DNA of 61,563 bases from Arenibacter latericius DSM 15913 (lineage in GTDB: Bacteria > Bacteroidota > Bacteroidia > Flavobacteriales > Flavobacteriaceae), in contig NZ_AUKX01000034.1 of the NCBI RefSeq assembly GCF_000424985.1, positions 1 through 61,563 of the forward strand, given 5' to 3'. This document shows positions 17,859-26,651 of this stretch, piece after piece. The first letter of the stretch is position 1; each line of letters begins with the position of its first letter. The notes beneath the pieces are model-generated. The model had not been told where the DNA came from, did not search any database, and worked only from the letters and a program-made list of their open reading frames with translations. Made by a program: the position numbers and the translations under genes.

Positions 17859-18700
17859 GAAGGAGATTTTATCTCTACTTCTTCAGGAGACTTGTAAGAT
17901 TTAAAAGGGATTTTCATCAGTAACCCAATATTCGAATTTTCTTTTTCATTAAAATAAGTATCCACTCCATATACAATATCTTCATTGGAAAGCTTTAGGA
18001 AGGTTCCAAAAAGCCTGTCCCAAAGGGAGAAGATATTGCCATAATTGCTATCTGTATATGGCAATTTATAGTGGTGATGCACCTTATGCATATCTGGAGA
18101 AACGATAACCCAGCTTAATGCATTATCTAACTTTTTCGGCAATGAAATATTGGCATGGTTAAATTGAGAGAAAATTACTGAAAGTGCCTGATATATCATG
18201 ATGATTGCCACCGGAGCTCCTACGATAAAGGTTCCAAAGCAAGTAAAGACAAAACGCACTACACTTTCTCCTGGATGATGCCTATTAGCGGTAGTAGTAT
18301 CTACTTGGTGGTCCGTATGATGTATTATATGAAACCCCCACAGCAATTTAATCTTGTGCTCTACCCAATGTGCTAGCCAAGCAGCAAGGAAGTCTAGCAA
18401 CATCACTCCAATTAGTATTTTAACCCAAAGAGGCATTGTAGGTAGCCACTGTAGCACTCCGAAATTATTAGCGATGGTCCAATCACTAGTTTTCAACAGT
18501 AAAAATGCTAATGGAAAATTCACTAAAATCGTGGTCAGAGTAAAAAAGATATTCACTCCTGCATGCTTTATTTTCTTGTATTTAAGCTGAAATAGCGGAA
18601 TGATATATTCTAATATCCAAAATAATGCAATTCCCGAAACTAAAATTAAGCTCCGATGAGCAGGTGGGATGGTTTCAAAATAGGTATAAATACTTTCCAT
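17849..18700 (-). CDS. Sterol desaturase / fatty acid hydroxylase family membrane protein
   Basis: 283 residues with four or more hydrophobic segments and the His-box set of the di-iron membrane hydroxylases: HWVEH (H-x3-H), HIIHHTDH, and MHKVHHHY near the C terminus. Such enzymes hydroxylate or desaturate lipids using oxygen at the inner membrane. The substrate in flavobacteria is not established. It is convergent with NamZ and overlaps its end by 10 bases, so neither can be extended. Confidence 0.88.
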   Translation of the reverse strand: MESIYTYFETIPPAHRSLILVSGIALFWILEYIIPLFQLKYKKIKHAGVNIFFTLTTILVNFPLAFLLLKTSDWTIANNFGVLQWLPTMPLWVKILIGVMLLDFLAAWLAHWVEHKIKLLWGFHIIHHTDHQVDTTTANRHHPGESVVRFVFTCFGTFIVGAPVAIIMIYQALSVIFSQFNHANISLPKKLDNALSWVIVSPDMHKVHHHYKLPYTDSNYGNIFSLWDRLFGTFLKLSNEDIVYGVDTYFNEKENSNIGLLMKIPFKSYKSPEEVEIKSPSQL

Positions 18701-18871
18701 ATTTTAAAAATACAAAAATTTTACCCTGAAATCATAAAATGATAACATCCCTATTCTAGCACTTATAAATTCTTACAATTAAGAAGATGATAACAAGATA
18801 TTCGCAATCTATTTAGACTTAGAATCTGCTTAAGGTTATAATACCCACCAAAGAGCGCTAAACAGCTAAGA

Positions 18872-19369
18872 TTATTTATTGGCTAGTCGTTTTTTCATCT
18901 CTTCCACAATATTGAAAGCTGCTGGACATATAGCTACATTTTTCATGGTAAGATTACTAATCTGCTGAAACTTTTTTCTATCGGTATGTGGAAATTCTCT
19001 ACATGCTTTTGGTCTTACATCATAGATAGAACAGTAATTATCTGCTCCTAAAAAGGTACAGGGAACACTTTGCAAAACATAATCTTGGTCCTCGTCTATT
19101 CGTAAATAAGTCTCCACAAATTTCTGAGGTTTCATTCTAAAATGTTTAGCAATACGCACCACATCATTATTGGTAAACAATGGCCCTGTAGTTTTACAGC
19201 AATTGGCACATTTTAGACAATCGGTTCGTTGAAATTCGGCCTCATGCAACTCTTGCATCATATAGTCTAAATCCTTTGGCGGCTTTTTACGTAGCTTGGC
19301 AAAGAACTTCTTATTCTCATTCTGTTTTTCCTTAGCAAATTCGGGAAGTTGCGCTATAGTATTATCCAT
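18872..19369 (-). CDS. YkgJ-family Cys-cluster protein
   Basis: 165 residues with eight Cys. They include CLKCANCCKTTGPLFT early on, VPCTFLGADNYCSIYDVRPKAC in the centre split over two blocks, and a later Cys in NVAICPAAF. This is the pattern of the putative zinc- or iron-chelating UPF0153/YkgJ family, found in all kingdoms but with no settled function. The N-terminal 45 residues are charged (KEKQNENKKFFAKLRKKPPK). It is a single gene, back to back with the methyltransferase. Confidence 0.85.
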   Translation of the reverse strand: MDNTIAQLPEFAKEKQNENKKFFAKLRKKPPKDLDYMMQELHEAEFQRTDCLKCANCCKTTGPLFTNNDVVRIAKHFRMKPQKFVETYLRIDEDQDYVLQSVPCTFLGADNYCSIYDVRPKACREFPHTDRKKFQQISNLTMKNVAICPAAFNIVEEMKKRLANK

Positions 19370-19561
19370 TCTGGATTTATTTTAGGCATTAGATTAACTT
19401 AAATAGTATGGTTGAATTAGCTGGTTATAGAAATACGTCATTTTTTAAGCTTCCTTTATCGAAAAACTTAGGGATTAAAAAATAAACTCCTCAAAATTAT
19501 TAAAAGTCGACCCGAAATACACATAAAAATCTCACTTTTGTATATAAATGCTAAATTTAGA

Positions 19562-20278
19562 ATGGACAAAGACATCTTAGGAAGGGCAGTATTAGATTAT
19601 CAAACGGGGAACTATTCCGAGGACATAAAAACATACTCCTCCCTTGAAGAAGAGGATAGTATTCCCGTACCCTACCTATTTAGAAATTATAAAAATATGC
19701 CAGCGTTGGAAAGAGAGGCACTAAAGCTCTGCAAAGGCAGCATATTAGATATAGGGTGCGGCGCTGGTAGCCACAGCCTATACTTACAAAAAAAAGGACA
19801 TACAGTTACAGCTTTAGACAACTCTCCGGGGGCCATTGAAACCTGTAAATTAAGAGGAGTTGATCAGGTAATACAGGCGGACATCCTAGAGCTAGAAAAT
19901 AAAAAATTTGACACACTATTGATGCTCATGAACGGTATTGGTATAGTAGGAAAATTAAATAAAATCGATGCTTTCTTCCGTCACCTAAAATCTATTTTAA
20001 AGCCAAATGGACAAATACTTTTAGACTCTAGCGATATAATTTATATGTTTGATGAGGATGAAGATGGTGGTTATTGGATTCCAGAAGACATGGATTATTA
20101 TGGAGAGGTAAACTTTATTATGGAATACAAGGGGCAGAAAAGCGATCGGCTACCTTGGTTATATATCGATTATAATACTTTACAACGAGCGGCAAATTCA
20201 AATAACTTATCTTGTGAGTTAGTTTATGAGGGTGAACATTATGATTATTTGGCAAAACTTACCCTATTAGAGGAATAA
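19562..20278 (+). CDS. Class I SAM-dependent methyltransferase
   Basis: 238 residues from the ATG at 19562; an in-frame TTG eight codons earlier overlaps a plausible -7 box (CACTTTTG, 19533-19540), so the ATG is preferred. Motif I reads ILDIGCGAGSHSLYLQKKGH, followed by TALDNSPGAI (the acidic residue that binds the ribose) and QADILELENKKFDTLLMLMN. The C-terminal part is rich in Tyr and acidic residues. The substrate cannot be told from sequence. A metalloprotease lipoprotein gene follows 54 bases later on the same strand. Confidence 0.85.
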   Translation: MDKDILGRAVLDYQTGNYSEDIKTYSSLEEEDSIPVPYLFRNYKNMPALEREALKLCKGSILDIGCGAGSHSLYLQKKGHTVTALDNSPGAIETCKLRGVDQVIQADILELENKKFDTLLMLMNGIGIVGKLNKIDAFFRHLKSILKPNGQILLDSSDIIYMFDEDEDGGYWIPEDMDYYGEVNFIMEYKGQKSDRLPWLYIDYNTLQRAANSNNLSCELVYEGEHYDYLAKLTLLEE

Positions 20279-20332
20279 ACCAGGATTCCAATTTTATTAA
20301 AGGGACTATGTCCATTATCAAATTACATTATT

Positions 20333-21112
20333 ATGAGAAAGATTTCCTTATTGATAACGCTACTATTTATTTGCCTCCTAAGCTGCTCTAAAGACAGTGG
20401 TGAAGATCCAATTAAGGCCATAGACAGGAGTGCTAATTTAAAAGGACCGGGTGAATCTGCTAATGAAATACTTTCCGATTCAAAATATAAAAATATGATA
20501 ATTGAAATAGCATATGTTGCCGGTTATGCCCCTACCGAATCTGCCATTTCAGAACTAAAATCATTATTAGAAGAGCGAACACATAAGGAGAAAATAAGCG
20601 TGATTAAAAAAGAACTCGCCTCCCCTGGAAAGGATAGTATAAGTATCAATGAAGTTTTTGAACTAGAAAAAGAGAATAGAACAGTATACAACGATGGCGA
20701 TACATTAGGAATGTATATTTACTTTTCCGATGCCTCTTCTGATAGTGACAAACCTGAAGAAGACTTGGTTACTCTAGGTGCTGTTTATAAGAACACCTCA
20801 ATGGTTATTTACGAGGCAACTATAAGAAGATTAGCCAAGAATAGCCTACTAATTTCTACTGCAGATGTAGAGGCTGCTACCCTTTCCCATGAAGCAGGAC
20901 ACTTATTAGGACTAGTAGATTTGGGGTCTCCTTCTGTAAATCCACATCAAGACCCCGATGCCCCGAGCCACTGCAATGAAGGAAACTGCCTAATGAGAGC
21001 AGAATTACAATTTGGGAGTGGAATGGCTAAAATGCTAGCTGCCAAAAGAGGAAGCAGTCCAGGATTTGGGGTGGAGTGTATAAAAGACCTGCGTGCTAAC
21101 GGGGGCAAGTAG
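20333..21112 (+). CDS. Metzincin-type metalloprotease lipoprotein
   Basis: 259 residues. Signal peptide with lipobox LLSC (Cys18), then an acidic linker. The zinc site SHEAGHLLGLVD (185-196) matches HExxHxxGxxD of metzincins, and NCLMRA (about 218-223) supplies the Met-turn. The molecule is short, so the catalytic domain makes up most of it. It should act in the periplasm or at the outer membrane. Downstream lies the repeat block at 21141-21435 with no further gene in this direction. Confidence 0.8.
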   Translation: MRKISLLITLLFICLLSCSKDSGEDPIKAIDRSANLKGPGESANEILSDSKYKNMIIEIAYVAGYAPTESAISELKSLLEERTHKEKISVIKKELASPGKDSISINEVFELEKENRTVYNDGDTLGMYIYFSDASSDSDKPEEDLVTLGAVYKNTSMVIYEATIRRLAKNSLLISTADVEAATLSHEAGHLLGLVDLGSPSVNPHQDPDAPSHCNEGNCLMRAELQFGSGMAKMLAAKRGSSPGFGVECIKDLRANGGK

Positions 21113-21140
21113 TTTTGTGGTATTAAGTAGGTTAGTACTA

Positions 21141-21178
21141 AGTATTTAGTAGTGAGTATTTAGTAGTGAGTATTGAGT
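21141..21178. repeat. 14-bp direct repeats
   Basis: AGTATTTAGTAGTG occurs at 21141-21154 and 21155-21168, followed by a partial copy AGTATTGAGT (21169-21178) that runs into the larger tandem repeat. Confidence 0.85.
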
Positions 21179-21435
21179 CTCTCCCTCGGGCAGGCCCGCG
21201 AACACGAACTTTAGCTAACGTAAGTTTTGGATAGTTTTATGGTAAAGCTACTTCATTGGCGAAGCATATAAAGCTCCTCGCTTTCGCTAGTATTGAGTCA
21301 CTCCCTCGGGCAGGCCCGCGAACACGAACTTTAGCTAACGTAAGTTTTGGGTAGTTTTTTAATAAAAAGCTACTTCATTGGCGAAGCATATAAAGCTCCT
21401 CGCTTTCGCTAGTATTGAGTCCCTCCCTCGGGCAG
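21171..21435. repeat. Tandem REP-like units of 120 and 122 bp plus a partial third copy
   Basis: TATTGAGT starts unit 1 (21171), unit 2 (21291) and a truncated unit 3 (21413). Units 1 and 2 are nearly identical, differing near GATAGTTTTATGG / GGTAGTTTTTTAA. Each holds small hairpins such as CGGGC-AG-GCCCG and AACTT...AAGTT, and the shared segment CTTCATTGGCGAAGC. The third copy stops after CCTCGGGCAG. This looks like a multicopy intergenic element rather than a gene. Confidence 0.85.
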
Positions 21436-21523
21436 CCCAATATTAAGCACTTTTTCTAACGCTTATCCTAGATATGGTGAGTAACCAACAATCTGCCCAT
21501 TATTTTACTGAAAGCTTATTAAA

Positions 21524-21566
21524 CAAAAAGGGCAGAATTAGCTAATTCTACCCTTTGTATCGTTTT
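21524..21566. terminator. Bidirectional terminator downstream of queE
   Basis: AAAGGG-C-AGAATTAG (21527-21541) pairs with CTAATTCT-A-CCCTTT (21542-21556) in a long stem with one internal mismatch. TTTTT (21562-21566) follows on the plus strand and CTTTTTGTTT on the minus strand. The main client is queE, whose stop is 26 bases away on the minus strand. Confidence 0.8.
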
Positions 21567-21581
21567 TAATAGGGCTTTACC

Positions 21582-22214
21582 CTAAGGAATATTAAGATAT
21601 TTATGTGTTTGCAAGGAAACTTTCCATTTAGGATTTTTCATCACATAATCTACAATCATTGGAGTAACTTTATCTCTTACACTCCACTCTGGCTGTAGAT
21701 ATAAAATACAATCCTTATTTGTTTTGGCAGCCTCTTGCTCTGCAAAAATTAAATCGTGCTTATTATAAACAATCACCTTTAATTCATGCGCTTTATCGTA
21801 AATAACCTCCTCAGGTAATTTGTTCTTTTTTGGAGAGAGACAAATCCAGTCCCAAGTTCCCGATAGTGGATATGCCCCAGAGGTTTCTATATGCGTCTTT
21901 AGGTTTTTGGCTTTTAATGCCTCTGTAATAGGACCCATATCCCAAGTTAGCGGCTCTCCTCCGGTAATAACAATAGTATCAGAATATTTTTCGGCATTAG
22001 CCACAATTTGATCTATCCTTGTTGGTGGATGGGTCTCCGCATTCCAGCTTTCCTTTACATCACACCAGTGACAACCAACGTCACATCCTCCCACACGAAT
22101 AAAGTAAGCAGCGGTTCCCTTATGAAACCCCTCTCCTTGTATCGTATAAAACTCCTCCATTAACGGGAGCATAAGCCCCTGATCTACTAGCGCTAAAACT
22201 TCTTCTTGTACCAT
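21582..22214 (-). CDS. queE: 7-carboxy-7-deazaguanine synthase QueE (radical SAM)
   Basis: 210 residues from the ATG at 22214 (MVQEEVLALVDQGLMLPLME), preferred over an ATG six codons upstream. The substrate/cluster segment reads YTIQGEGFHKGTAAYFIRVG, then GCDVGCHWCDVKESW, whose Cys residues hold the 4Fe-4S cluster in a short-spaced QueE-type arrangement. VITGGEPLTWD is the SAM-binding glycine motif. QueE converts carboxytetrahydropterin to 7-carboxy-7-deazaguanine for queuosine. No other que genes are near. Confidence 0.9.
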   Translation of the reverse strand: MVQEEVLALVDQGLMLPLMEEFYTIQGEGFHKGTAAYFIRVGGCDVGCHWCDVKESWNAETHPPTRIDQIVANAEKYSDTIVITGGEPLTWDMGPITEALKAKNLKTHIETSGAYPLSGTWDWICLSPKKNKLPEEVIYDKAHELKVIVYNKHDLIFAEQEAAKTNKDCILYLQPEWSVRDKVTPMIVDYVMKNPKWKVSLQTHKYLNIP

Positions 22215-22396
22215 GCGGCAAAGATAGAACATAGACTACTCTAGCCCTACTATTTTATTAAAAGAAATCTCACCACACATCTAACCGGATTAAAAACACC
22301 CGATAAACTTTCAAAAAAGATTCAATTTTAACACATTTAGTTAGGATTCCTTACTATATTTAATAGCAATATTGCATTAATTCTAATTGAACAAAG

Positions 22397-22630
22397 ATGA
22401 AAAAGTCGATTTTTTACCACGCAGGATGCCCTGTATGTATTAGCGCAGAACACGACATCCTAGAACTAATAGGTACGGACAATGTGGAAGTTGTACATTT
22501 TGGCGAGAACAAATCCCGAATTACCGAAGCAGAAAAAGCTGGAGTAAAATCCGTTCCCGCCCTAGTAACCCCTAATGGAAATGTTCTTCATATTAATTAT
22601 GGTGCTTCCATGGCAGACGTAAAGGCATAG
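22397..22630 (+). CDS. Mini thioredoxin/glutaredoxin-like protein with CPVC motif
   Basis: 77 residues. It starts MKKSIFYHAGCPVCISAEHD, placing a CxxC redox site (CPVC) after the first strand as in glutaredoxins, and has the cis-Pro loop VKSVPALVTPNG. It lacks a signal peptide, so it acts in the cytoplasm as a small dithiol protein. At 77 residues it is a minimal fold. GCAATATTGC, a perfect 10-bp palindrome at 22366-22375, lies 21 bases before the ATG and may be an operator. A strong terminator follows, so it is monocistronic. Confidence 0.8.
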   Translation: MKKSIFYHAGCPVCISAEHDILELIGTDNVEVVHFGENKSRITEAEKAGVKSVPALVTPNGNVLHINYGASMADVKA

Positions 22631-22950
22631 CTGAAACTTTATTCAACTTTAAAAGATAGGGCCCTTTACCCCCTAGCGCCCTAACTTTTAAAGTTATTGT
22701 TTAATGATTAAACTAATCTTTTTAAGCTTTATCAATCCCAACCTTAAAGTTTAATAGAAGTCAGGGTGCAAACTATTAATCGAAAGTCATATCCATATCG
22801 GGAAATAGCAATAACCTTTTACCCTAAGCACCACAACAGCTTTATCTTGTCCAATAAATCAAATACCTAAAAATCAAAAACTCCACTATAAGGGGTGATA
22901 TTCTAGTAGTATCATTATTTTTACCTGCCGGGCAAATCCCAATAGATCTT
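22631..22950. other. Intergenic region, 320 bases, terminator then nothing recognised
   Basis: After the terminator at 22645-22702, no gene, RNA fold or repeat was recognised before the MarR gene. Confidence 0.6.
22645..22702 (+). terminator. Terminator of the mini-thioredoxin gene
   Basis: AACTTTAAAAG (22645-22655) pairs perfectly with CTTTTAAAGTT (22685-22695). Above one A-A mismatch the stem continues with TAGGGC (22657-22662) and GCCCTA (22678-22683). ATTGTTT follows. The stop codon is 15 bases upstream. Confidence 0.8.
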
Positions 22951-23562
22951 ATGAAAGAACAAAGCATTTTTAACCCAGACCATCAAAACTCCGATGTTTC
23001 TAGCAAAATTGTAGCAGGACTATCGCGCATATCGGAAGTTTTTAAGGTACTTCTATGGGAAAAAGCTAAGCTTTTAGGATTAAGTCCAATACAAATACAA
23101 CTTCTTATTTTTATTGCTTATCACAAACCAGAGCTATCTAATGTAAGTCATCTTGCTAAAGAATTTAACCTCACCAAACCTACTATTAGCGATGCAATAA
23201 AAGTCCTTCATAAAAAGGGTATGGTTGTCAGGAAAAAATCTACAACAGACAATCGGAGTTATATAATTAAATTAACGGAGACAGGAAAGAACATCATTCA
23301 GGAAACCGATGATTTTGCTAACCCAATAAAAAAAGGAATACAGGATATAGATGAGGCTAAATTGGAACATCTCTTCGCAACTCTTAGCAAGGTCATCTAT
23401 CAATTAAATCGTACAGGGATTCTCACAGTACAGCGCACCTGCTACGGATGTAAGTTTTATAGTAAGAAGAAAGATCATCACTATTGTAACCTACTAGAAT
23501 CAACCCTTCATAATACCGATATAAGGATTGACTGCCCAGAGTTTGAACCGAGGTCCAATTAG
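22951..23562 (+). CDS. MarR-family regulator with C-terminal four-Cys module
   Basis: 203 residues. Residues about 20-155 are a MarR winged helix: LLGLSPIQIQLLIFIAYH, HLAKEFNLTKPTISDAIKVL and the wing VVRKKSTTDNRSYIIKLT. The unusual part is the tail (about 160-197) with CYGC (164-167), HHYCNLL (Cys179) and IDCPEFE (Cys195). The four Cys could bind zinc or an Fe-S cluster and make the regulator respond to metal or redox state. No obvious target operon adjoins it: the S9 peptidase starts 173 bases downstream and the mini-thioredoxin lies upstream behind a terminator. Confidence 0.82.
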   Translation: MKEQSIFNPDHQNSDVSSKIVAGLSRISEVFKVLLWEKAKLLGLSPIQIQLLIFIAYHKPELSNVSHLAKEFNLTKPTISDAIKVLHKKGMVVRKKSTTDNRSYIIKLTETGKNIIQETDDFANPIKKGIQDIDEAKLEHLFATLSKVIYQLNRTGILTVQRTCYGCKFYSKKKDHHYCNLLESTLHNTDIRIDCPEFEPRSN

Positions 23563-23735
23563 AAAACATACTATCCTCATTAGAAAAGCACCCATACTCT
23601 ACAGAAGTCAGCACATAATAAATCATTACATCTTTGTGTAAATTCCCAATAATTAGGATATTTACCATTTCTAGCTATCCCCAAATACAGGGAAGTAAAA
23701 TCCGAATTTATTACAGCGTAATTGATACAACAAAC

Positions 23736-26114
23736 ATGAAAAACTTTTGGCTACTGAGCGGCATATTCCTATTGTCCCTCACCTCAACTTTTGCTCAAAT
23801 TGAGAATTTATCATCCCTATCCATCAAAGAAATTATGCAAGGGGACAATTTTATAGGTCACCTCCCTTCTAGCCCTCAATGGTCTATAGATGGGCAAACC
23901 ATATATTTTAGATGGAACAGAGAACAAGCCCCTAGCGACTCTCTTTATGCACATCATTTAAAATCGTCTAAAACCGTAAAAACAGATTTTGAAACAGAAT
24001 ATGCCCTACCTAGTGCCTATGGCACCTTTAATGAAGATAAATCTCTAAAGGTGTACTCCAAAAGAGGAGATGTTTTTCTACTAAACCTAAAGACTCAACT
24101 TATAACCCAAATAACCAATACTGAAGAATATGAGAGCAACCCTCATTTTACAAACCACGGTAGTAAGGTTGCATACGTAAAGGATAATAATTTATACAGC
24201 TGGGATATTTCTACCGGTACAACAACTCAACTAACTAATTTTAAATCTGAAAAAAAAGAAGCTAAGAAAAGTGAAAAGGACGAGTGGTTATATAATGATC
24301 AATTAGCTTTATTTGATGTGCTCCGCAGCAGAAAGGAAAAAAAAGATCGAGCAGAAGAATTAAACAAGCGACTAGAAGCAAAAGGACCCCTACCTATTGA
24401 CCCTAAAGGCAAATCGGTTTCCAATATAAAAATTAGCCCTAATGGTAATTTCATTACTTATTTAACCTTTAAGTCGCCAACGGATAGAAAAGGAACTATT
24501 GTCCCTCATTTTGTAACAGAATCGGGTTATACAGAAAATCAGAATACAAGAACTAAGGTAGGCGATGAACCCACCGAATATGAACTTTTTGTATATGACA
24601 TACAAAACAGAAAGGTTTACCCTGTAGTTCTAGACAATTTGGAAGGACTAGATTATGTGCCAGAGTATACCAAAGATTACCCAGACAAACCATACAAGAA
24701 CGAAAATAGAATTGGCTATATCTCTGGTCCGATTTGGAACAACGACGGAAAATATGCGGTACTCGATATTAACACCAACGACTATAAAGATAGATGGATT
24801 GTTCTACTAGATGCTGAGAAAGGCACTGTTTCCAACTTAGACCATCAGCATGATGAAGCCTGGATAGCAGGCCCAGGCATTGGTGGATATCGTGGAGGAG
24901 CAATAGGATGGATGCCCGACGATAAAAGCATATGGTTTCAGTCAGAAAAAACAGGCTACTCCCACCTATATGTAATGGAGGTAACGTCTAAAAAAGCTAA
25001 GGCCCTAACTTCTGGTGAATTTGAAATTTACGACCCTCAAATCTCTAAGGATAAAAAGCGATGGTATTTTACTGCCAATAAAAATCATCCTGGAGATAGG
25101 CAGTTCTATAGTATGCCCCTTAGAGGTGGAAAATTTCAACAATTAACCCAGATGACGGGAGGTAATGAAGTTGTACTATCACCAGATGAGCGAAAAATGG
25201 CCATACTTCATTCTTACACCAATAAGCCAACAGAACTATTCCTACAAGACAATCCTATTTATGGAAAATCTAAAGCCGTAGCTAAACAAATCACTTTTTC
25301 TACTACCCAGGAATTTAAGGAATATCCATGGCGAGATCCAGAGGTAATCACTTTTAAGGCTGAAGATGGTGCAGACGTACACGCGCGACTCTATAAGCCT
25401 AAAGCTGATGTGAAAAATAAGGCAGCCGTTATCTTTGTGCATGGCGCAGGTTATTTACAAAACGCTCACAAATGGTGGAGTAGTTATTTTAGAGAATATA
25501 TGTTCCATAACCTCCTAGTAGACAATGGTTATACTGTATTAGACATAGATTATAGAGGAAGTGCTGGGTATGGAAGAGACTGGCGAACAGGCATCTACCG
25601 ACATATGGGCGGAAAAGACTTGTCTGATCAGGTAGACGGAGCTAAATTCTTAGTAAACGAATTAGGAGTAGACCAAGATAAAATAGGTATTTATGGTGGC
25701 TCTTACGGTGGATTTATCACCTTAATGGGAATGTTTACTGCCCCAGAAACTTTTAAAGCTGGAGCTGCAATTAGATCAGTAGGTGATTGGGCGGCATACA
25801 ACCACGGTTATACCGCTCGTATTTTAAACACCCCCGTTACCGATAGTCTAGCCTACCGCAGAAGCTCCCCAATTTATTTCGCAGATGGATTGCAGGGCGA
25901 CTTACTAATACTACACGGTATGGTAGATGACAATGTACACTTCCAGGATATGGTACGTCTCTCACAACGGTTGATAGAACTGGAAAAACACAATTGGGAA
26001 ATGGCTCTATATCCAGTAGAACGCCATGGTTTTGTAGAACCAAGCAGCTGGACTGATGAATACACCCGTATTTATAAGCTATTCCAAAAAAGTTTACTCA
26101 ACAAAAAGAACTAG
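23736..26114 (+). CDS. Secreted S9-family (prolyl oligopeptidase/DPP-IV-like) peptidase
   Basis: 792 residues from the ATG at 23736, chosen because MKNFWLLSGIFLLSLTSTFA is a clean signal peptide; the frame extends upstream without one. A beta-propeller region (about 40-520) precedes the alpha/beta hydrolase domain. The catalytic Ser656 is in GGSYGG, Asp731 or 732 in HGMVDDNVHF and His764 in VERHGF. FVHGAGYLQNAHKWW forms the oxyanion region. It should cut short peptides in the periplasm or outside. The stop shares CTAG with the stop of the convergent RidA gene. Confidence 0.9.
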   Translation: MKNFWLLSGIFLLSLTSTFAQIENLSSLSIKEIMQGDNFIGHLPSSPQWSIDGQTIYFRWNREQAPSDSLYAHHLKSSKTVKTDFETEYALPSAYGTFNEDKSLKVYSKRGDVFLLNLKTQLITQITNTEEYESNPHFTNHGSKVAYVKDNNLYSWDISTGTTTQLTNFKSEKKEAKKSEKDEWLYNDQLALFDVLRSRKEKKDRAEELNKRLEAKGPLPIDPKGKSVSNIKISPNGNFITYLTFKSPTDRKGTIVPHFVTESGYTENQNTRTKVGDEPTEYELFVYDIQNRKVYPVVLDNLEGLDYVPEYTKDYPDKPYKNENRIGYISGPIWNNDGKYAVLDINTNDYKDRWIVLLDAEKGTVSNLDHQHDEAWIAGPGIGGYRGGAIGWMPDDKSIWFQSEKTGYSHLYVMEVTSKKAKALTSGEFEIYDPQISKDKKRWYFTANKNHPGDRQFYSMPLRGGKFQQLTQMTGGNEVVLSPDERKMAILHSYTNKPTELFLQDNPIYGKSKAVAKQITFSTTQEFKEYPWRDPEVITFKAEDGADVHARLYKPKADVKNKAAVIFVHGAGYLQNAHKWWSSYFREYMFHNLLVDNGYTVLDIDYRGSAGYGRDWRTGIYRHMGGKDLSDQVDGAKFLVNELGVDQDKIGIYGGSYGGFITLMGMFTAPETFKAGAAIRSVGDWAAYNHGYTARILNTPVTDSLAYRRSSPIYFADGLQGDLLILHGMVDDNVHFQDMVRLSQRLIELEKHNWEMALYPVERHGFVEPSSWTDEYTRIYKLFQKSLLNKKN

Positions 26115-26566
26115 TCGTTTTTAACGGCAACCACCTCGATTTCTATTTTCGCATCCATGGCTAGTCCACTGGCTGCGAAAGTAGTTCGGGCGGGTTTTTG
26201 AGGAAAGTAATTTGAGTACACCTCATTAAACGTTGCAAAATCTGCCATCGAATTTAGAATTACGGTACACTTAACCACATTATTGAGGTTCATTCCATGA
26301 TGTAGCAATACCTCTTGGATATTTTTTATCGTCTGTTTTGTTTCGGCAACTATACCACCGCTTACTATAGTTCTGGTTTTATTATCTATTCCAATCTGAC
26401 CAGACAAGTAAAAGAGATTCCCCACTTGTACCGCATCACTAAACGGAGCGTCCTTTTTACGCTCTACATGACTCTCATGAAATATCGGAGCTTGTTCTTG
26501 CTGCGCCATTAATTCGGCCACAAAGGTTAGGAAACAAATAAATATGATTATCTTATAATTTCTCAT
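26111..26566 (-). CDS. Exported RidA-family protein
   Basis: 151 residues: a signal peptide (about 1-21, ending ELMAQ) and a RidA/YjgF domain with AVQVGNLFYLSGQIG, VVKCTVILNSMADFATFN and FPQKPARTTFAASGL, including the Arg that anchors the substrate carboxylate. Cytoplasmic RidA hydrolyses reactive enamines and imines. Exported versions occur in Bacteroidota with unknown substrates. The stop overlaps the convergent S9 peptidase stop by four bases (CTAG). Confidence 0.88.
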   Translation of the reverse strand: MRNYKIIIFICFLTFVAELMAQQEQAPIFHESHVERKKDAPFSDAVQVGNLFYLSGQIGIDNKTRTIVSGGIVAETKQTIKNIQEVLLHHGMNLNNVVKCTVILNSMADFATFNEVYSNYFPQKPARTTFAASGLAMDAKIEIEVVAVKND

Positions 26567-26587
26567 GATTAAAGTATTTTAGGATAT

Positions 26588-26604
26588 GCACAAATATAAT
26601 GTGC
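26588..26604. promoter_or_regulatory. Possible operator palindrome between RidA and HerA-like genes
   Basis: GCACA (26588-26592) and TGTGC (26600-26604) are inverted around a 7-base AT spacer, inside the 85-base divergent intergenic region. The symmetry and position fit a regulator site, but the regulator is unknown. Confidence 0.25.
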
Positions 26605-26651
26605 TTTTCTGTTGACTAAAATTACCCTATTTTTATCAAAAATTTTAAAAA

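Larger units (their letters stand above)
21113..21581. other. Intergenic region, 469 bases, filled by repeats and a terminator
   Basis: Contains the 14-bp direct repeats (21141-21178), the 120/122-bp tandem units (21171-21435) and the terminator at 21524-21566. No coding frame is credible. Confidence 0.75.

Noticed and set aside
21171-21435. CRISPR-like array
   Set aside because: Units are 120 bp long and tandem without short repeats separated by unique spacers, and no cas genes are present.
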